Part shown: piece by piece, positions 1-6,950 of the stretch
How positions within the stretch are numbered: the stretch's first letter is position 1
Layout: every line of letters begins with the position of its first letter
From: Amphritea sp.
GTDB lineage: Bacteria; Pseudomonadota; Gammaproteobacteria; Pseudomonadales; Nitrincolaceae
Assembly: GCA_024679635.1 (NCBI GenBank)
Contig: JAIBDA010000036.1
Coordinates: 1-11,147 of the forward strand
DNA length: 11,147 nucleotides
Direction: 5' to 3'
Position numbers and translations under genes: made by a program
Notes under the pieces: generated by a model
The model's database searches: none
What the model was told of the DNA's origin: nothing
What the model saw: the letters and a program-made list of their open reading frames with translations, nothing else

Positions 1-182
1 AGACACCCCATTATCCAGCGCGATTGAGTAATGCTGACCGAGTTCATCAACACACACGAATGATGCAACAGGCCCTGCTTCCACTATTGCTTAACTTACC
101 GACTAATCAGCCTTTTTATAGAGTTACTCTTACCAGCCCGAACAGACCATAAAACCTCCTGTCTCGAAACAAATTTATCGAG
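1..182. other. Upstream stretch with no recognised gene
   Basis: No convincing gene is visible. Two short open frames run off the left edge. One is on the plus strand, positions 3-152, open without a stop until TAA at 150-152, so it could be the tail of an upstream gene. The other is on the minus strand from a possible GTG at 82-84 down to position 1, which would be the first 28 codons of a divergent gene. They overlap, so at most one is real. Neither peptide resembles a family I know, neither has a good ribosome binding site, and no clear terminator follows the plus-strand frame. Confidence 0.3.
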
Positions 183-199
183 TGGTCAACTTTTTGCTT
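183..199 (+). promoter_or_regulatory. Sigma-54-like promoter of the transporter operon
   Basis: The box reads TGGTCAACTTTTTGCTT. GG (184-185) and GC (196-197) are separated by exactly ten bases, as in -24/-12 promoters (consensus TGGCAC-N5-TTGC). The -12 part is good; the -24 part departs from consensus after TGG. A nearly identical element stands before the binding-protein gene at 4035-4051, which argues against chance. Transcription would start near 208, leaving a leader of about 80 bases before the ATPase start. The same element could instead be an operator for a dedicated regulator. Confidence 0.45.
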
Positions 200-290
200 A
201 GTTATTCACAACATATAAGGCTTTACTAACCTGTTTAAGCATAGTTATCTTATAGTTGCAGATTCTATTGGCTTTATTTACTTTAGCGAG

Positions 291-1847
291 ATGACTCATT
301 TGACGCAGACCCTATCACTCCCGCGGCTCACCCTACGTGGCATCAGCAAGCAATACCCGGGCTGCCTGGCTAACGATGATATTCATTTGAATATCGCGCC
401 AGCAGAAATTCACGCGCTACTCGGTGAAAATGGTGCCGGGAAAAGCACCCTGATGAAAGTCATCTATGGTTTGGTAAAGCCTGATAGCGGTGAACTGCTT
501 TGGGATGGACTGCCAATCGAAGTTAAAGATCCGGCACATGCCCGTAAAATGGGCATTGGTATGGTTTTTCAGCACTTCTCTCTATTTGAAACACTGACCG
601 TTACCGAAAACATTGCGCTGGCTCTGGGGGACGATGCTGGAGAACTGGAGGCGCTGGCAACAAAAATCCGCAGGGTGTCAGAGAAATACGGTATGGCGAT
701 TAATCCTGACAGAGAGATACATACACTCTCTGTAGGTGAGCGACAGCGGGTGGAGATCGTCCGTTGCCTGGTACAAAACATCAAACTGTTGATTCTTGAT
801 GAACCCACCTCAGTACTCACACCACAGGAAGTAGATACCCTCTTCGTCACCCTAAGACAGCTGGCAGAGGAAGGTTGCTCTATCCTTTTTATCAGCCATA
901 AACTCAATGAAGTAAAGGCACTTTGCCATAAAGCGACCGTCTTACGTGCGGGTAAAGTTTCCGGAGAGTGCATTCCCTCTGAGGAAGACACTACCAGTAT
1001 GGCCAAACTCATGGTGGGTGATGACACACCTGTCAGCACAACCTATCCTAAAAAACTAGGCAGCTCGCCCCTGCTGACGATCACCGCGCTGAACCTACCT
1101 AGCGACGATCCTTTTGGCGTACACCTGAGAAATATCAACCTGACAGTAAATGCGGGGGAAATCGTTGGCATCGCAGGCGTTGCTGGCAATGGACAGGAGG
1201 AACTACTTGCCAGTCTGAGCGGAGAACATCTCTGTCCGGATGGCAAAACCATCCGCTTTGCAGCGACAGAGGTCGGTAAACTGCCTCCGGATAAACGTCG
1301 GCAATGGGGCCTGGCCTTTGTCCCCGAAGAGCGTCTTGGACGGGGAGCCGTCCCGGAAATGAGTTTAACCGAAAACGCGCTGCTGACGGGATATCTGACA
1401 GGCATGGTGAGTAGAGGGATGGTAGCCTGGAATAAAGCTGAAGCCTTTGCCGATGATATTATCGAGCAATATAAAGTCAAAGCAGCCGGCCGCAACGCCC
1501 AGGCCGATAGTTTGTCCGGTGGTAACCTGCAGAAGTTTATTATTGGCCGGGAGATCATGCAAAACCCTAAAATTTTGATTGCCGCGCACCCCACCTGGGG
1601 CGTCGACATCGGTGCTGCAACCGCAATCCACAAAGCCCTGATTCAACTGAGAGATCAGGGCGCTGCCATTCTGGTGGTCTCTGAAGATATCGACGAACTA
1701 TTTCTGATATCTGATCGAATAGGCGCAATCTGCGACGGTGTTCTTTCACCGTTCAAACCCACTCCAGAGTCATCTATACAAGAACTCGGACGGATGATGG
1801 CCGGCGACTTTAGCCAGTCCACCAGCGAAGGGAGTGCAACCCAATGA
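291..1847 (+). CDS. ABC transporter ATP-binding protein, nucleoside/nucleobase (NupO/YufO-like) type
   Basis: This cytoplasmic ATPase powers import through the two permeases encoded next. It is 518 residues with two nucleotide-binding domains, the usual design for BMP-type and sugar importers. Domain 1 has Walker [10 protein letters not shown] (45-53), Q-loop Gln94, signature LSVGE (146-150), Walker B LLILDEPT (166-173) and switch His203. Domain 2 is degenerate: its P-loop region is GVAGNGQEE (296-304) without the GKS core, and the Walker B region reads [12 protein letters not shown], lacking the usual Asp-Glu, while the signature LSGGN (408-412) is intact. Such asymmetry is known in this family, so only one site may hydrolyse ATP well. 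The stop overlaps the next start by four bases (ATGA), indicating translational coupling. The ribosome binding site before ATG 291 is weak. The assignment to nucleoside or nucleobase transport rests on overall resemblance and on the BMP partner; the exact substrate is not readable. Confidence 0.9.
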   Translation: MTHLTQTLSLPRLTLRGISKQYPGCLANDDIHLNIAPAEIHALLGENGAGKSTLMKVIYGLVKPDSGELLWDGLPIEVKDPAHARKMGIGMVFQHFSLFETLTVTENIALALGDDAGELEALATKIRRVSEKYGMAINPDREIHTLSVGERQRVEIVRCLVQNIKLLILDEPTSVLTPQEVDTLFVTLRQLAEEGCSILFISHKLNEVKALCHKATVLRAGKVSGECIPSEEDTTSMAKLMVGDDTPVSTTYPKKLGSSPLLTITALNLPSDDPFGVHLRNINLTVNAGEIVGIAGVAGNGQEELLASLSGEHLCPDGKTIRFAATEVGKLPPDKRRQWGLAFVPEERLGRGAVPEMSLTENALLTGYLTGMVSRGMVAWNKAEAFADDIIEQYKVKAAGRNAQADSLSGGNLQKFIIGREIMQNPKILIAAHPTWGVDIGAATAIHKALIQLRDQGAAILVVSEDIDELFLISDRIGAICDGVLSPFKPTPESSIQELGRMMAGDFSQSTSEGSATQ

Positions 1848-2944
1848 TCAAACTGGAACCTCGCGGTGAACGCTCCACCATAATGGCTTATCTTTCACCC
1901 CTGTTAGCCGCATTTCTGACGATGCTAACCGGCGCAATACTTTTTACGATACTGGGGGTTGATCCGGTTGATGCGCTGATCACGATTCTCTACGTCCCTA
2001 TATCTGATACCCACGGAATCGCAGAGCTCTGTGTAAAAACAGCGCCCATTCTGCTCTGTGCCATAGGCCTGTCCGTGGTGTTCAAAGCAAAAATATGGAA
2101 CATAGGTGCCGAAGGCCAGCTGCTAATGGGTGGACTATTTGGCAGTTACATCGCGTTACAGCTGATTGAAACTGAAGGATTTTGGGTACTACCTCTGGTA
2201 CTGGTCGCCGGGATAATTGGGGGAATGTTCTGGGCCGGTATTGCGGCCATTCTGAAAGTCCGCTTTAACACCAATGAAATATTAACGACTATCATGATGA
2301 ACTATATCGCCCTGAATATTCTGCTCTGGGCGGTACATGGCCCACTCAAAGACCCTGAAGGTTACAACTTTCCTGAGTCGGCACTCTTTGGCGACGCCTC
2401 ACTGTTACCGATATTGATTGAGGGTACCCGCGTAAACTTTGGGATGGCCCTGGCATTGCTGGCTGTCGTTGCGGTCTGGGTACTGATGAGCCGCAGCTTC
2501 TATGGCTTCCAGATTAAAGTAATGGGGATGGATGCTGGTGCCGCCAGACTGTCAGGCTTCAAAGAAAAACGACTCACCTACTTTGCTCTGCTACTCAGCG
2601 GTGGCTTGGCGGGCTTGGCTGGAGTGGGTGAAGTTACCGGCCCCATTGGACAGCTGATTCCACAAATATCCCCTGGCTATGGCTATGCGGCGATCATCGT
2701 AGCGTTTCTGGGCCGTCTGCACCCTGTGGGAATACTGTTCGCCAGCTTATTAATGGCCCTGCTATACATGGGCGGAGAGATGGCACAGATAAGTCTTGGC
2801 CTGCCTTTAGCGCTGACCGGACTGTTTCAGGGCATGCTGTTATTCTACCTACTGGCCTGTGATGTACTTATCGCGTTCCGTATCCGCCTCAAGTCCAAAA
2901 AAGTAAAAACCTTGCAACCATTAGCGACAGAGACACAGGGATAA
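1844..2944 (+). CDS. ABC transporter permease, NupP/YufP-like
   Basis: An inner-membrane permease of 366 residues that would form half of the translocation channel. Roughly eight to ten hydrophobic segments are visible, for example near residues 17-38, 65-80, 114-137, 147-163, 198-215, 244-262, 280-305 and 320-345. The family motif NIGAEGQ sits at 86-92, followed by NEILTTIMMNYIA at 144-156. The charged segment near 225-243 (VMGMDAGAARLSGFKEKR) fits the cytoplasmic loop that contacts the ATPase. The start codon overlaps the ATPase stop and is preceded by a good ribosome binding site (GAAGGGAG, about nine bases upstream), so translation is coupled. The C-terminus is lysine-rich and presumably cytoplasmic. 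It is somewhat longer than its partner permease, as is usual for this pair. Confidence 0.9.
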   Translation: MIKLEPRGERSTIMAYLSPLLAAFLTMLTGAILFTILGVDPVDALITILYVPISDTHGIAELCVKTAPILLCAIGLSVVFKAKIWNIGAEGQLLMGGLFGSYIALQLIETEGFWVLPLVLVAGIIGGMFWAGIAAILKVRFNTNEILTTIMMNYIALNILLWAVHGPLKDPEGYNFPESALFGDASLLPILIEGTRVNFGMALALLAVVAVWVLMSRSFYGFQIKVMGMDAGAARLSGFKEKRLTYFALLLSGGLAGLAGVGEVTGPIGQLIPQISPGYGYAAIIVAFLGRLHPVGILFASLLMALLYMGGEMAQISLGLPLALTGLFQGMLLFYLLACDVLIAFRIRLKSKKVKTLQPLATETQG

Positions 2945-2951
2945 CTTCGCC

Positions 2952-3878
2952 ATGGATATTGATCTCATTACCAATATACTCTACGCCATGATCCGCACCG
3001 GAACACCGCTACTAATCGTGGCGATGGGTGAGCTGATTTGTGAAAAGAGCGGCGTGCTTAATCTCGGACAGGAGGGCATGATGCTGATGGGCGCCGTTGT
3101 CGGTTTTATCGTCACACTGCTCTCAGGCAGCTTACTGCTGGGCTTCCTACTGGCCATGGTCGCGGGCGTGCTAATGTCTCTAATTTTTGGCCTTATCACC
3201 ATGGAACTCAGCGCTAACCAAGTCGCAACGGGGTTAGCGCTGACCATTTTCGGTACCGGACTATCCGCCTTTGTTGGCAGTGATTTTGTTGGCAAACCGA
3301 TTGCAGGACTAGATCCAATCCATATCCCTGTACTGACAGACCTGCCAATCATAGGCCGAATGCTCTTTGGCCAGGATCTGGTCGTCTATCTATCATTCGT
3401 GCTGTTTGCTGCCGTTTACTGGTTTATCAACTATTCCCGTCCCGGGCTGGTACTCAAAGCGGTGGGTGAGAACCCTCACGCAGCCAATGCTATCGGCCTG
3501 CCCGTAATGAGAACCCGTTATCTGGCAATCATCTTCGGTGGCGCTATGGCAGGACTAGCAGGTGGTTACCTGTCATTGGCCTACACGCCACTTTGGGCCG
3601 AGAACATGACCGCCGGGCGAGGCTGGATCGCGCTGGCACTAGTGGTATTTGCCAGTTGGAAAGTAGAACGGGTATTGCTGGGCGCATGGCTCTTTGGCCT
3701 GGCCAGCATTCTTCATCTGGTCTTTCAGGGACTTGGCTTTGCCGTTTCCCCTAACCTATTGGCGATGCTGCCCTATCTGGCAACTATTGTGGTGTTGGTG
3801 ATTCTTTCGAGCAACCAGACCCGCAGCCGTCTGGTGGCACCGATGTCACTGGGCAATCCTTTTCACGCCAAGACTTAA
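2952..3878 (+). CDS. ABC transporter permease, NupQ/YufQ-like
   Basis: The second inner-membrane permease (308 residues), expected to pair with the preceding one as a heterodimer. It begins seven bases after that gene, in the same operon. Motifs of this branch include NLGQEGMMLMGA at 37-48 (counterpart of NIGAEGQ in the partner), ATGLALTIFGTGLSAFVG at 92-109, the coupling-loop segment VGENPHAANAIGLPV at 171-185, and TAGRGWIALALVVFASW at 220-236. Hydrophobic segments cover most of the protein. The only ribosome binding site candidate, AGGG, is rather far from the ATG (about twelve bases between), so translation may rely on coupling to the upstream gene. The stop is followed by a hairpin at 3893-3915. 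Confidence 0.9.
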   Translation: MDIDLITNILYAMIRTGTPLLIVAMGELICEKSGVLNLGQEGMMLMGAVVGFIVTLLSGSLLLGFLLAMVAGVLMSLIFGLITMELSANQVATGLALTIFGTGLSAFVGSDFVGKPIAGLDPIHIPVLTDLPIIGRMLFGQDLVVYLSFVLFAAVYWFINYSRPGLVLKAVGENPHAANAIGLPVMRTRYLAIIFGGAMAGLAGGYLSLAYTPLWAENMTAGRGWIALALVVFASWKVERVLLGAWLFGLASILHLVFQGLGFAVSPNLLAMLPYLATIVVLVILSSNQTRSRLVAPMSLGNPFHAKT

Positions 3879-3892
3879 GCTCGCATAAACTA

Positions 3893-3915
3893 CGCCCTGT
3901 TTTATCAACAGGGCG
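3893..3915 (+). other. Hairpin after the permease gene
   Basis: A perfect nine-base stem (CGCCCTGTT with AACAGGGCG) closes a five-base loop 14 bases after the permease stop. No run of T follows, so it does not look like an intrinsic terminator. More likely it protects the 3' end of the upstream mRNA or marks a processing point between the permease genes and the binding-protein gene. Confidence 0.6.
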
Positions 3916-3973
3916 AAGTAACAACTGAACTGGCGCACCACGGGAGGGCAAACTAAAGTCATTGTGCACCCTT

Positions 3974-4086
3974 TGGTCAGATCCCTTTGTCGATATGATG
4001 CAGAGGCCTGCCAAATAGAAGGAAAAGGTTTAACTGGTCAGTTTTTTGCTTTATAAATAAACAACTGACCCAGCGGTCAACTTTTT
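3974..4086. promoter_or_regulatory. Cluster of GGTCA half-sites upstream of the binding-protein gene
   Basis: Four GGTCA copies lie in 113 bases: TGGTCAG at 3974-3980, TGGTCAG at 4035-4041, an inverted copy (ACTGACC) at 4064-4070, and CGGTCAA at 4074-4080. The last two form an inverted pair, GACC-N4-GGTC. Around 4032-4043, AACTGGTCAGTT is itself a near-perfect palindrome. The copy at 4074 is followed by ACTTTTTAGC and so resembles the sigma-54-like boxes, but its GG-GC distance is eleven, one too many. The arrangement fits binding of a dimeric regulator; which one is unknown. Confidence 0.35.
4035..4051 (+). promoter_or_regulatory. Sigma-54-like promoter of the binding-protein gene
   Basis: The box TGGTCAGTTTTTTGCTT matches the element at 183-199 in 15 of 17 positions and keeps the ten-base GG-GC spacing (GG 4036-4037, GC 4048-4049). 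Transcription would begin near 4060, giving a leader of about 67 bases. A separate promoter would let the periplasmic binding protein be made in excess over the membrane components, as is common for ABC importers. Confidence 0.45.
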
Positions 4087-4126
4087 AGCCCGTCACACCC
4101 GATTCGATTCAACAGGAGAAGGACGC

Positions 4127-5218
4127 ATGAAACGTCGTCAATTTAGTAAGCTGATTACCGGCCTCACCGCCGGTGTATGTATGGCAGCACTACCTAGTCT
4201 ATCCGTTCAGGCAGCCGAGCCATTCAAAGTAGGCTTTGTCTATGTCGGCCCTATCGGTGACCACGGCTGGTCTTATCAACATGACCAGGGTCGCCTGTCC
4301 GTTGAAGCAGAATTCGGCGAGAAGGTAAAAACGACCTATGTGGAAAATGTAGCAGAAGGCGCGGATGCCCAGCGAGTCATATATAACCTGGCTAAAACCG
4401 GACACGACCTGATTTTCACCACCTCGTTCGGCTTTATGAACCCTACTCTCAAAGTTGCTAAGCAGTTCCCTAAAGTAGCATTCGAACATGCCACCGGCTA
4501 TAAGATGGCCAAGAACATGGGCAACTATATTTCCACTACATTTGAAGGTCGCTATGTAGCTGGTTATGTGGCTTCTCAGGTAACCAAGAGTAACAAAATA
4601 GGGTATATCGCCTCCTTCCCTATTCCTGAAGTTATCCGCGATATCAATGCGACTCAACTCGCCCTCAGTAAATACAACCCGGACGCTGAGCTGAAGATTA
4701 TCTGGGTGAATAGCTGGTTCGACCCGGGTAAGGAAGCGGATGCAGCCAACGCCATGATGGACCAGGGCGTGGATGTTATTTTACAACATACCGACAGCCC
4801 TGCAGCGATGCAGGCCGCAGAACGCCGTGGCGCATATGCTGTTGGCCAGGCTTCTGATATGTCATCTTTCGGCCCTAATGCCCACCTAATGTCCGTAGTA
4901 GATGAATGGGGCCCTCACTACGTCAATACCGTCAAAGCGGTGATGGAGGGAACATGGACACCTAAGGCTAATGTCGAAGGCATGAAAGAGGGTGCTATCG
5001 TCATCCCTGGTTTCAATGAGAGTATCCCTGCTGACGTTGTTACCAAGGCAAAAGAACTGATTGCCGGCATTAAAGACGGAAGTGTTTATCCATTTACCGG
5101 CCCAATCAAAAACAAAGCAGGCGAGCTTATTGTTCCTGAAGGCACCCGGCTCGCTTACGATGAGTTAGAAAAAATGAGCTGGTACGTCGAAGGGATTCCT
5201 TCTGATATTCCAAAATAA
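4127..5218 (+). CDS. BMP-family ABC transporter substrate-binding protein
   Basis: This is the periplasmic receptor that delivers ligand to the two permeases. It has 363 residues. The N-terminus MKRRQFSK plus a hydrophobic stretch and VQA/AEPF gives a signal peptide of about 29 residues; the RRQF pattern resembles a twin-arginine signal. Cys18 is not in a proper lipobox (Val precedes it), so a soluble rather than lipid-anchored protein is expected. The mature protein starts with KVGFVYVGPIGDHGWSYQHDQG (34-55), the typical opening of the BMP/PnrA group, followed by YIASFPIPEVIRDINA (160-175), WVNSWFDPGKEADAA (193-207) and HTDSPAAMQAAE (221-232). Characterised relatives bind nucleosides, nucleobases or riboflavin. 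A strong ribosome binding site (AGGAGAAGGA) fixes the start. It has its own promoter region, 248 bases after the permease gene, and is followed by two hairpins. Confidence 0.92.
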   Translation: MKRRQFSKLITGLTAGVCMAALPSLSVQAAEPFKVGFVYVGPIGDHGWSYQHDQGRLSVEAEFGEKVKTTYVENVAEGADAQRVIYNLAKTGHDLIFTTSFGFMNPTLKVAKQFPKVAFEHATGYKMAKNMGNYISTTFEGRYVAGYVASQVTKSNKIGYIASFPIPEVIRDINATQLALSKYNPDAELKIIWVNSWFDPGKEADAANAMMDQGVDVILQHTDSPAAMQAAERRGAYAVGQASDMSSFGPNAHLMSVVDEWGPHYVNTVKAVMEGTWTPKANVEGMKEGAIVIPGFNESIPADVVTKAKELIAGIKDGSVYPFTGPIKNKAGELIVPEGTRLAYDELEKMSWYVEGIPSDIPK

Positions 5219-5247
5219 CGGTATTAGTACAATTTAATACTAAACCG
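5219..5247 (+). other. Bulged hairpin directly after the binding-protein stop
   Basis: Starting at the first base after the TAA, CGGT-A-TTAGTA pairs with TACTAA-ACCG across an eight-base loop, giving ten base pairs with one bulged A (5223). It is AT-rich in its upper half and has no T run of its own. It lies nine bases before the terminator stem, so the two could form together as a 3'-protecting structure or act in read-through control. Confidence 0.5.
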
Positions 5248-5255
5248 CTTACCTT

Positions 5256-5285
5256 CCCGCTTCCTTGAAGCGGGATTTTCTTTCT
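5256..5285 (+). terminator. Intrinsic terminator between the binding-protein and dioxygenase genes
   Basis: CCCGCTTC (5256-5263) pairs perfectly with GAAGCGGG (5267-5274) over a three-base loop, followed by ATTTTCTTTCT. The T run is interrupted, so termination is probably incomplete. No clear promoter lies between it and the dioxygenase start at 5304, so the downstream gene is likely reached by read-through. Confidence 0.8.
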
Positions 5286-5303
5286 CTAAAAGCGCTGACT
5301 CTT

Positions 5304-6266
5304 ATGAATATCCCTCTGATCAATATTGCCAGTTTGTACACAGATGATGAGCCGGAAAAATTAAAAGTTGCCGAGGCCATTGATAACGCTTGTCAGAAAA
5401 GTGGGTTTTTCTATATTCAGGGGCACCCCATAAGCAGAACACGCATTCAAGAGATGCGCGCACTGTCGAAGGCATTCTTCGCTCTTCCTGAAGAGGAGAA
5501 GGTGAAAATTGATATTACCCTATCAGACAATCATCGTGGCTATGGCAGGATGATGGCAGAACAGCTGGATCCAGAGCGTCCCTGTGATATTAAAGAGACC
5601 TTTGATATGGGTTTGAATCTGCCACCGGATCACGCTCTGATCGGCCCGGAGCGCCCCCTCTACGGTCCTAACCAATACCCGCCAATACCTGCTGATTTTC
5701 AGCAACAAATGGAACGCCATTACTGGGATATGCTTGAATTAGGTAAAACCATACTTAGTGCTCTGGCCATCGCCTTAGGTATCAACAAAACATTTTTCGC
5801 TGATAAGTTTCAACATCCCTTGAGCGTCCTGCGTTTTATCCACTATCCCGATGTACCGCACAAAGGAAGTGATAAGCATATTGGTGCTGGCGCCCATACC
5901 GACTATGGCTGCATCACAATTCTCTGGCAGGATGAGGTTGGTGGCTTGCAAGTTCAGGATACCCACGGGGAATGGATCGATGCGCCTCCCATTGAAGATG
6001 CTTTTGTCATCAATATCGGTAATATGATGGCACGCTGGAGTAACGACCGTTACAAATCAACTCCTCACCGGGTGTTCAGCCCCAGCGGAGATGAGCGCTA
6101 CTCAATGCCTTTTTTTGTCGAGCCCGATTTTGATACTGACGTCAGTTGTCTCGAAAATTGCTGTCCATCTGGTGAAACACCTAAGTATGAACCTATTTCA
6201 GCGGGCGACTGGATGATCTACTGCTTTAACAACACCTATGCCTACCGAAACGAAGACATCGCTTAA
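5304..6266 (+). CDS. 2-oxoglutarate/Fe(II)-dependent dioxygenase, isopenicillin N synthase-like
   Basis: A cytoplasmic oxygenase expected to couple oxidation of a substrate to decarboxylation of 2-oxoglutarate. From ATG 5304 it is 320 residues. The N-terminal DIOX_N region (IPLINIASLY, 3-12; SGFFYIQGH, 33-41) precedes the catalytic fold. The iron ligands are His198 and Asp200 (GAHTDYGCITIL) and His255 (STPHRVF); Arg265-Tyr-Ser267 is the usual 2-oxoglutarate carboxylate clamp. The C-terminus ends in TYAYRNEDIA. All catalytic residues are present. A longer frame from TTG 5265 is unlikely because that codon lies inside the terminator hairpin; the ribosome binding site before 5304 is nevertheless weak. 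The family includes fungal thymine-7-hydroxylase, which oxidises a nucleobase. Placement after a nucleoside-type importer suggests a purine, pyrimidine or modified base as substrate, but this is inference. Plant-hormone and beta-lactam oxidases share the fold, so specificity cannot be read from sequence. Confidence 0.9.
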   Translation: MNIPLINIASLYTDDEPEKLKVAEAIDNACQKSGFFYIQGHPISRTRIQEMRALSKAFFALPEEEKVKIDITLSDNHRGYGRMMAEQLDPERPCDIKETFDMGLNLPPDHALIGPERPLYGPNQYPPIPADFQQQMERHYWDMLELGKTILSALAIALGINKTFFADKFQHPLSVLRFIHYPDVPHKGSDKHIGAGAHTDYGCITILWQDEVGGLQVQDTHGEWIDAPPIEDAFVINIGNMMARWSNDRYKSTPHRVFSPSGDERYSMPFFVEPDFDTDVSCLENCCPSGETPKYEPISAGDWMIYCFNNTYAYRNEDIA

Positions 6267-6292
6267 AGCGGCCTTCTCCTATTTCATATAAT
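6264..6292 (+). promoter_or_regulatory. Candidate sigma-70 promoter for the TerB-family gene
   Basis: A perfect -10 hexamer TATAAT at 6287-6292 lies 18 bases after a weak -35 candidate (TTAAAG, around 6263-6268) that overlaps the dioxygenase stop codon. Transcription would begin near 6299, about 100 bases before the TerB-family start. The rest of the 136-base gap holds no recognised element. Confidence 0.4.
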
Positions 6293-6402
6293 AAGATAAT
6301 TCCCCCTTTCTGTACCGACTGATACTTCAAGGGGCATCGATACCTCTGATGTGAACTAATACAAGCAACCACTTGTCTATTCGCTGTGATGGAGAACTTA
6401 AA

Positions 6403-6858
6403 ATGATGACGAAACTGAAGTCTTTTGTAGAGACATTTCTGTCCCCCGATGGCAAGCCAAACAGCGATCCACAGATACTGCTTTCTGTGGTGTCTGCAGC
6501 CCTGATGATAGAAGTATTACTCGCGGACTATGAGCTCAAACCAGAAGAACAGAAAACACTGCTGGACGTGATTAGAAAAACATTTTCACTGGATAAAGCG
6601 ACTGCAGATGAGGTACTTAAGCAGGCCGAAAAGGCCCAGCAGGACGCTACCGATTATTTTCGTTTTACATCACAGATTAACGATAGCTGCACCCCGCAGG
6701 AAAAAGTGACACTGATCGAAAACCTATGGCGTGTCGCCTATGCTGATGGCGAACTACACCATTACGAAGAACACCTGGTACGCCGCATTGCAGATCTGAT
6801 CCATGTTTCACATCGAGATTTTATCACGGCAAAACTCAGGGTAACGGATGCAAGCTGA
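6403..6858 (+). CDS. TerB-family protein
   Basis: A 151-residue all-helical cytoplasmic protein of the TerB/COG4103-like group. The first repeat contains ALMIEVLLADYELKPEEQKTLLDVI (33-57) and the second ENLWRVAYADGELHHYEEHLVRRIADLI (106-133). The paired acidic positions (Asp42, Glu44; Asp115, Glu117, Glu122) match the conserved acidic patch of the TerB fold, which binds metal in some members. GGAGAA six bases before ATG 6403 fixes the start; an extension to TTG 6373 has no support, and ATG 6406 is the alternative. No tellurite-resistance genes stand nearby, so the tellurite link of the family name should not be carried over. Proteins like this are common as single genes in proteobacterial chromosomes and their role is mostly unknown. 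It has its own promoter, so it is probably not functionally tied to the transporter locus. Confidence 0.85.
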   Translation: MMTKLKSFVETFLSPDGKPNSDPQILLSVVSAALMIEVLLADYELKPEEQKTLLDVIRKTFSLDKATADEVLKQAEKAQQDATDYFRFTSQINDSCTPQEKVTLIENLWRVAYADGELHHYEEHLVRRIADLIHVSHRDFITAKLRVTDAS

Positions 6859-6895
6859 CTCACCGCTTCGTAAAGCTTACTCCAGCCCTTAAAGT

Positions 6896-6921
6896 AAAAA
6901 ACCCGCTCAATAGCGGGTTTA
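6896..6921. terminator. Convergent terminator shared by the TerB-family gene and ssb
   Basis: AAACCCGCT (6899-6907) pairs with AGCGGGTTT (6912-6920) around the loop CAAT. Read on the minus strand the stem ends in six T residues, so it is best suited to ending ssb; on the plus strand only three T follow, then AAAATAA. It lies about 40 bases after the TerB-family stop and 30 bases beyond the ssb stop. Confidence 0.85.
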
Positions 6922-6950
6922 AAATAATTACCGAGTAAAATTATCAGCTC

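Noticed and set aside
208..290. Purine or xanthine riboswitch in the leader of the importer operon
   Set aside because: I could not find the conserved loops or a stable aptamer-like fold; the stretch is AT-rich and only weakly structured.
1176..1620. Degenerate second ATPase domain as a sign of gene decay
   Set aside because: Loss of the second P-loop core and of the Walker B acidic pair is typical of this importer class, and the frame is intact with a normal second signature motif.
569..1646. Long minus-strand open frames opposite the ATPase gene
   Set aside because: They are antisense shadows of a gene with clear family motifs, and their peptides look random.
5265..5303. N-terminal extension of the dioxygenase from TTG 5265
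   Set aside because: The TTG lies inside the terminator hairpin, has no ribosome binding site, and the added 13 residues do not resemble the family; ATG 5304 gives the normal N-terminus.
6373..6402. N-terminal extension of the TerB-family gene from TTG 6373
   Set aside because: GGAGAA sits correctly for ATG 6403, and the extra ten residues would span that ribosome binding site.
6403..6858. Tellurite resistance locus
   Set aside because: Only a solitary TerB-fold protein is present; no terC, terD, terE or terA relatives lie nearby.
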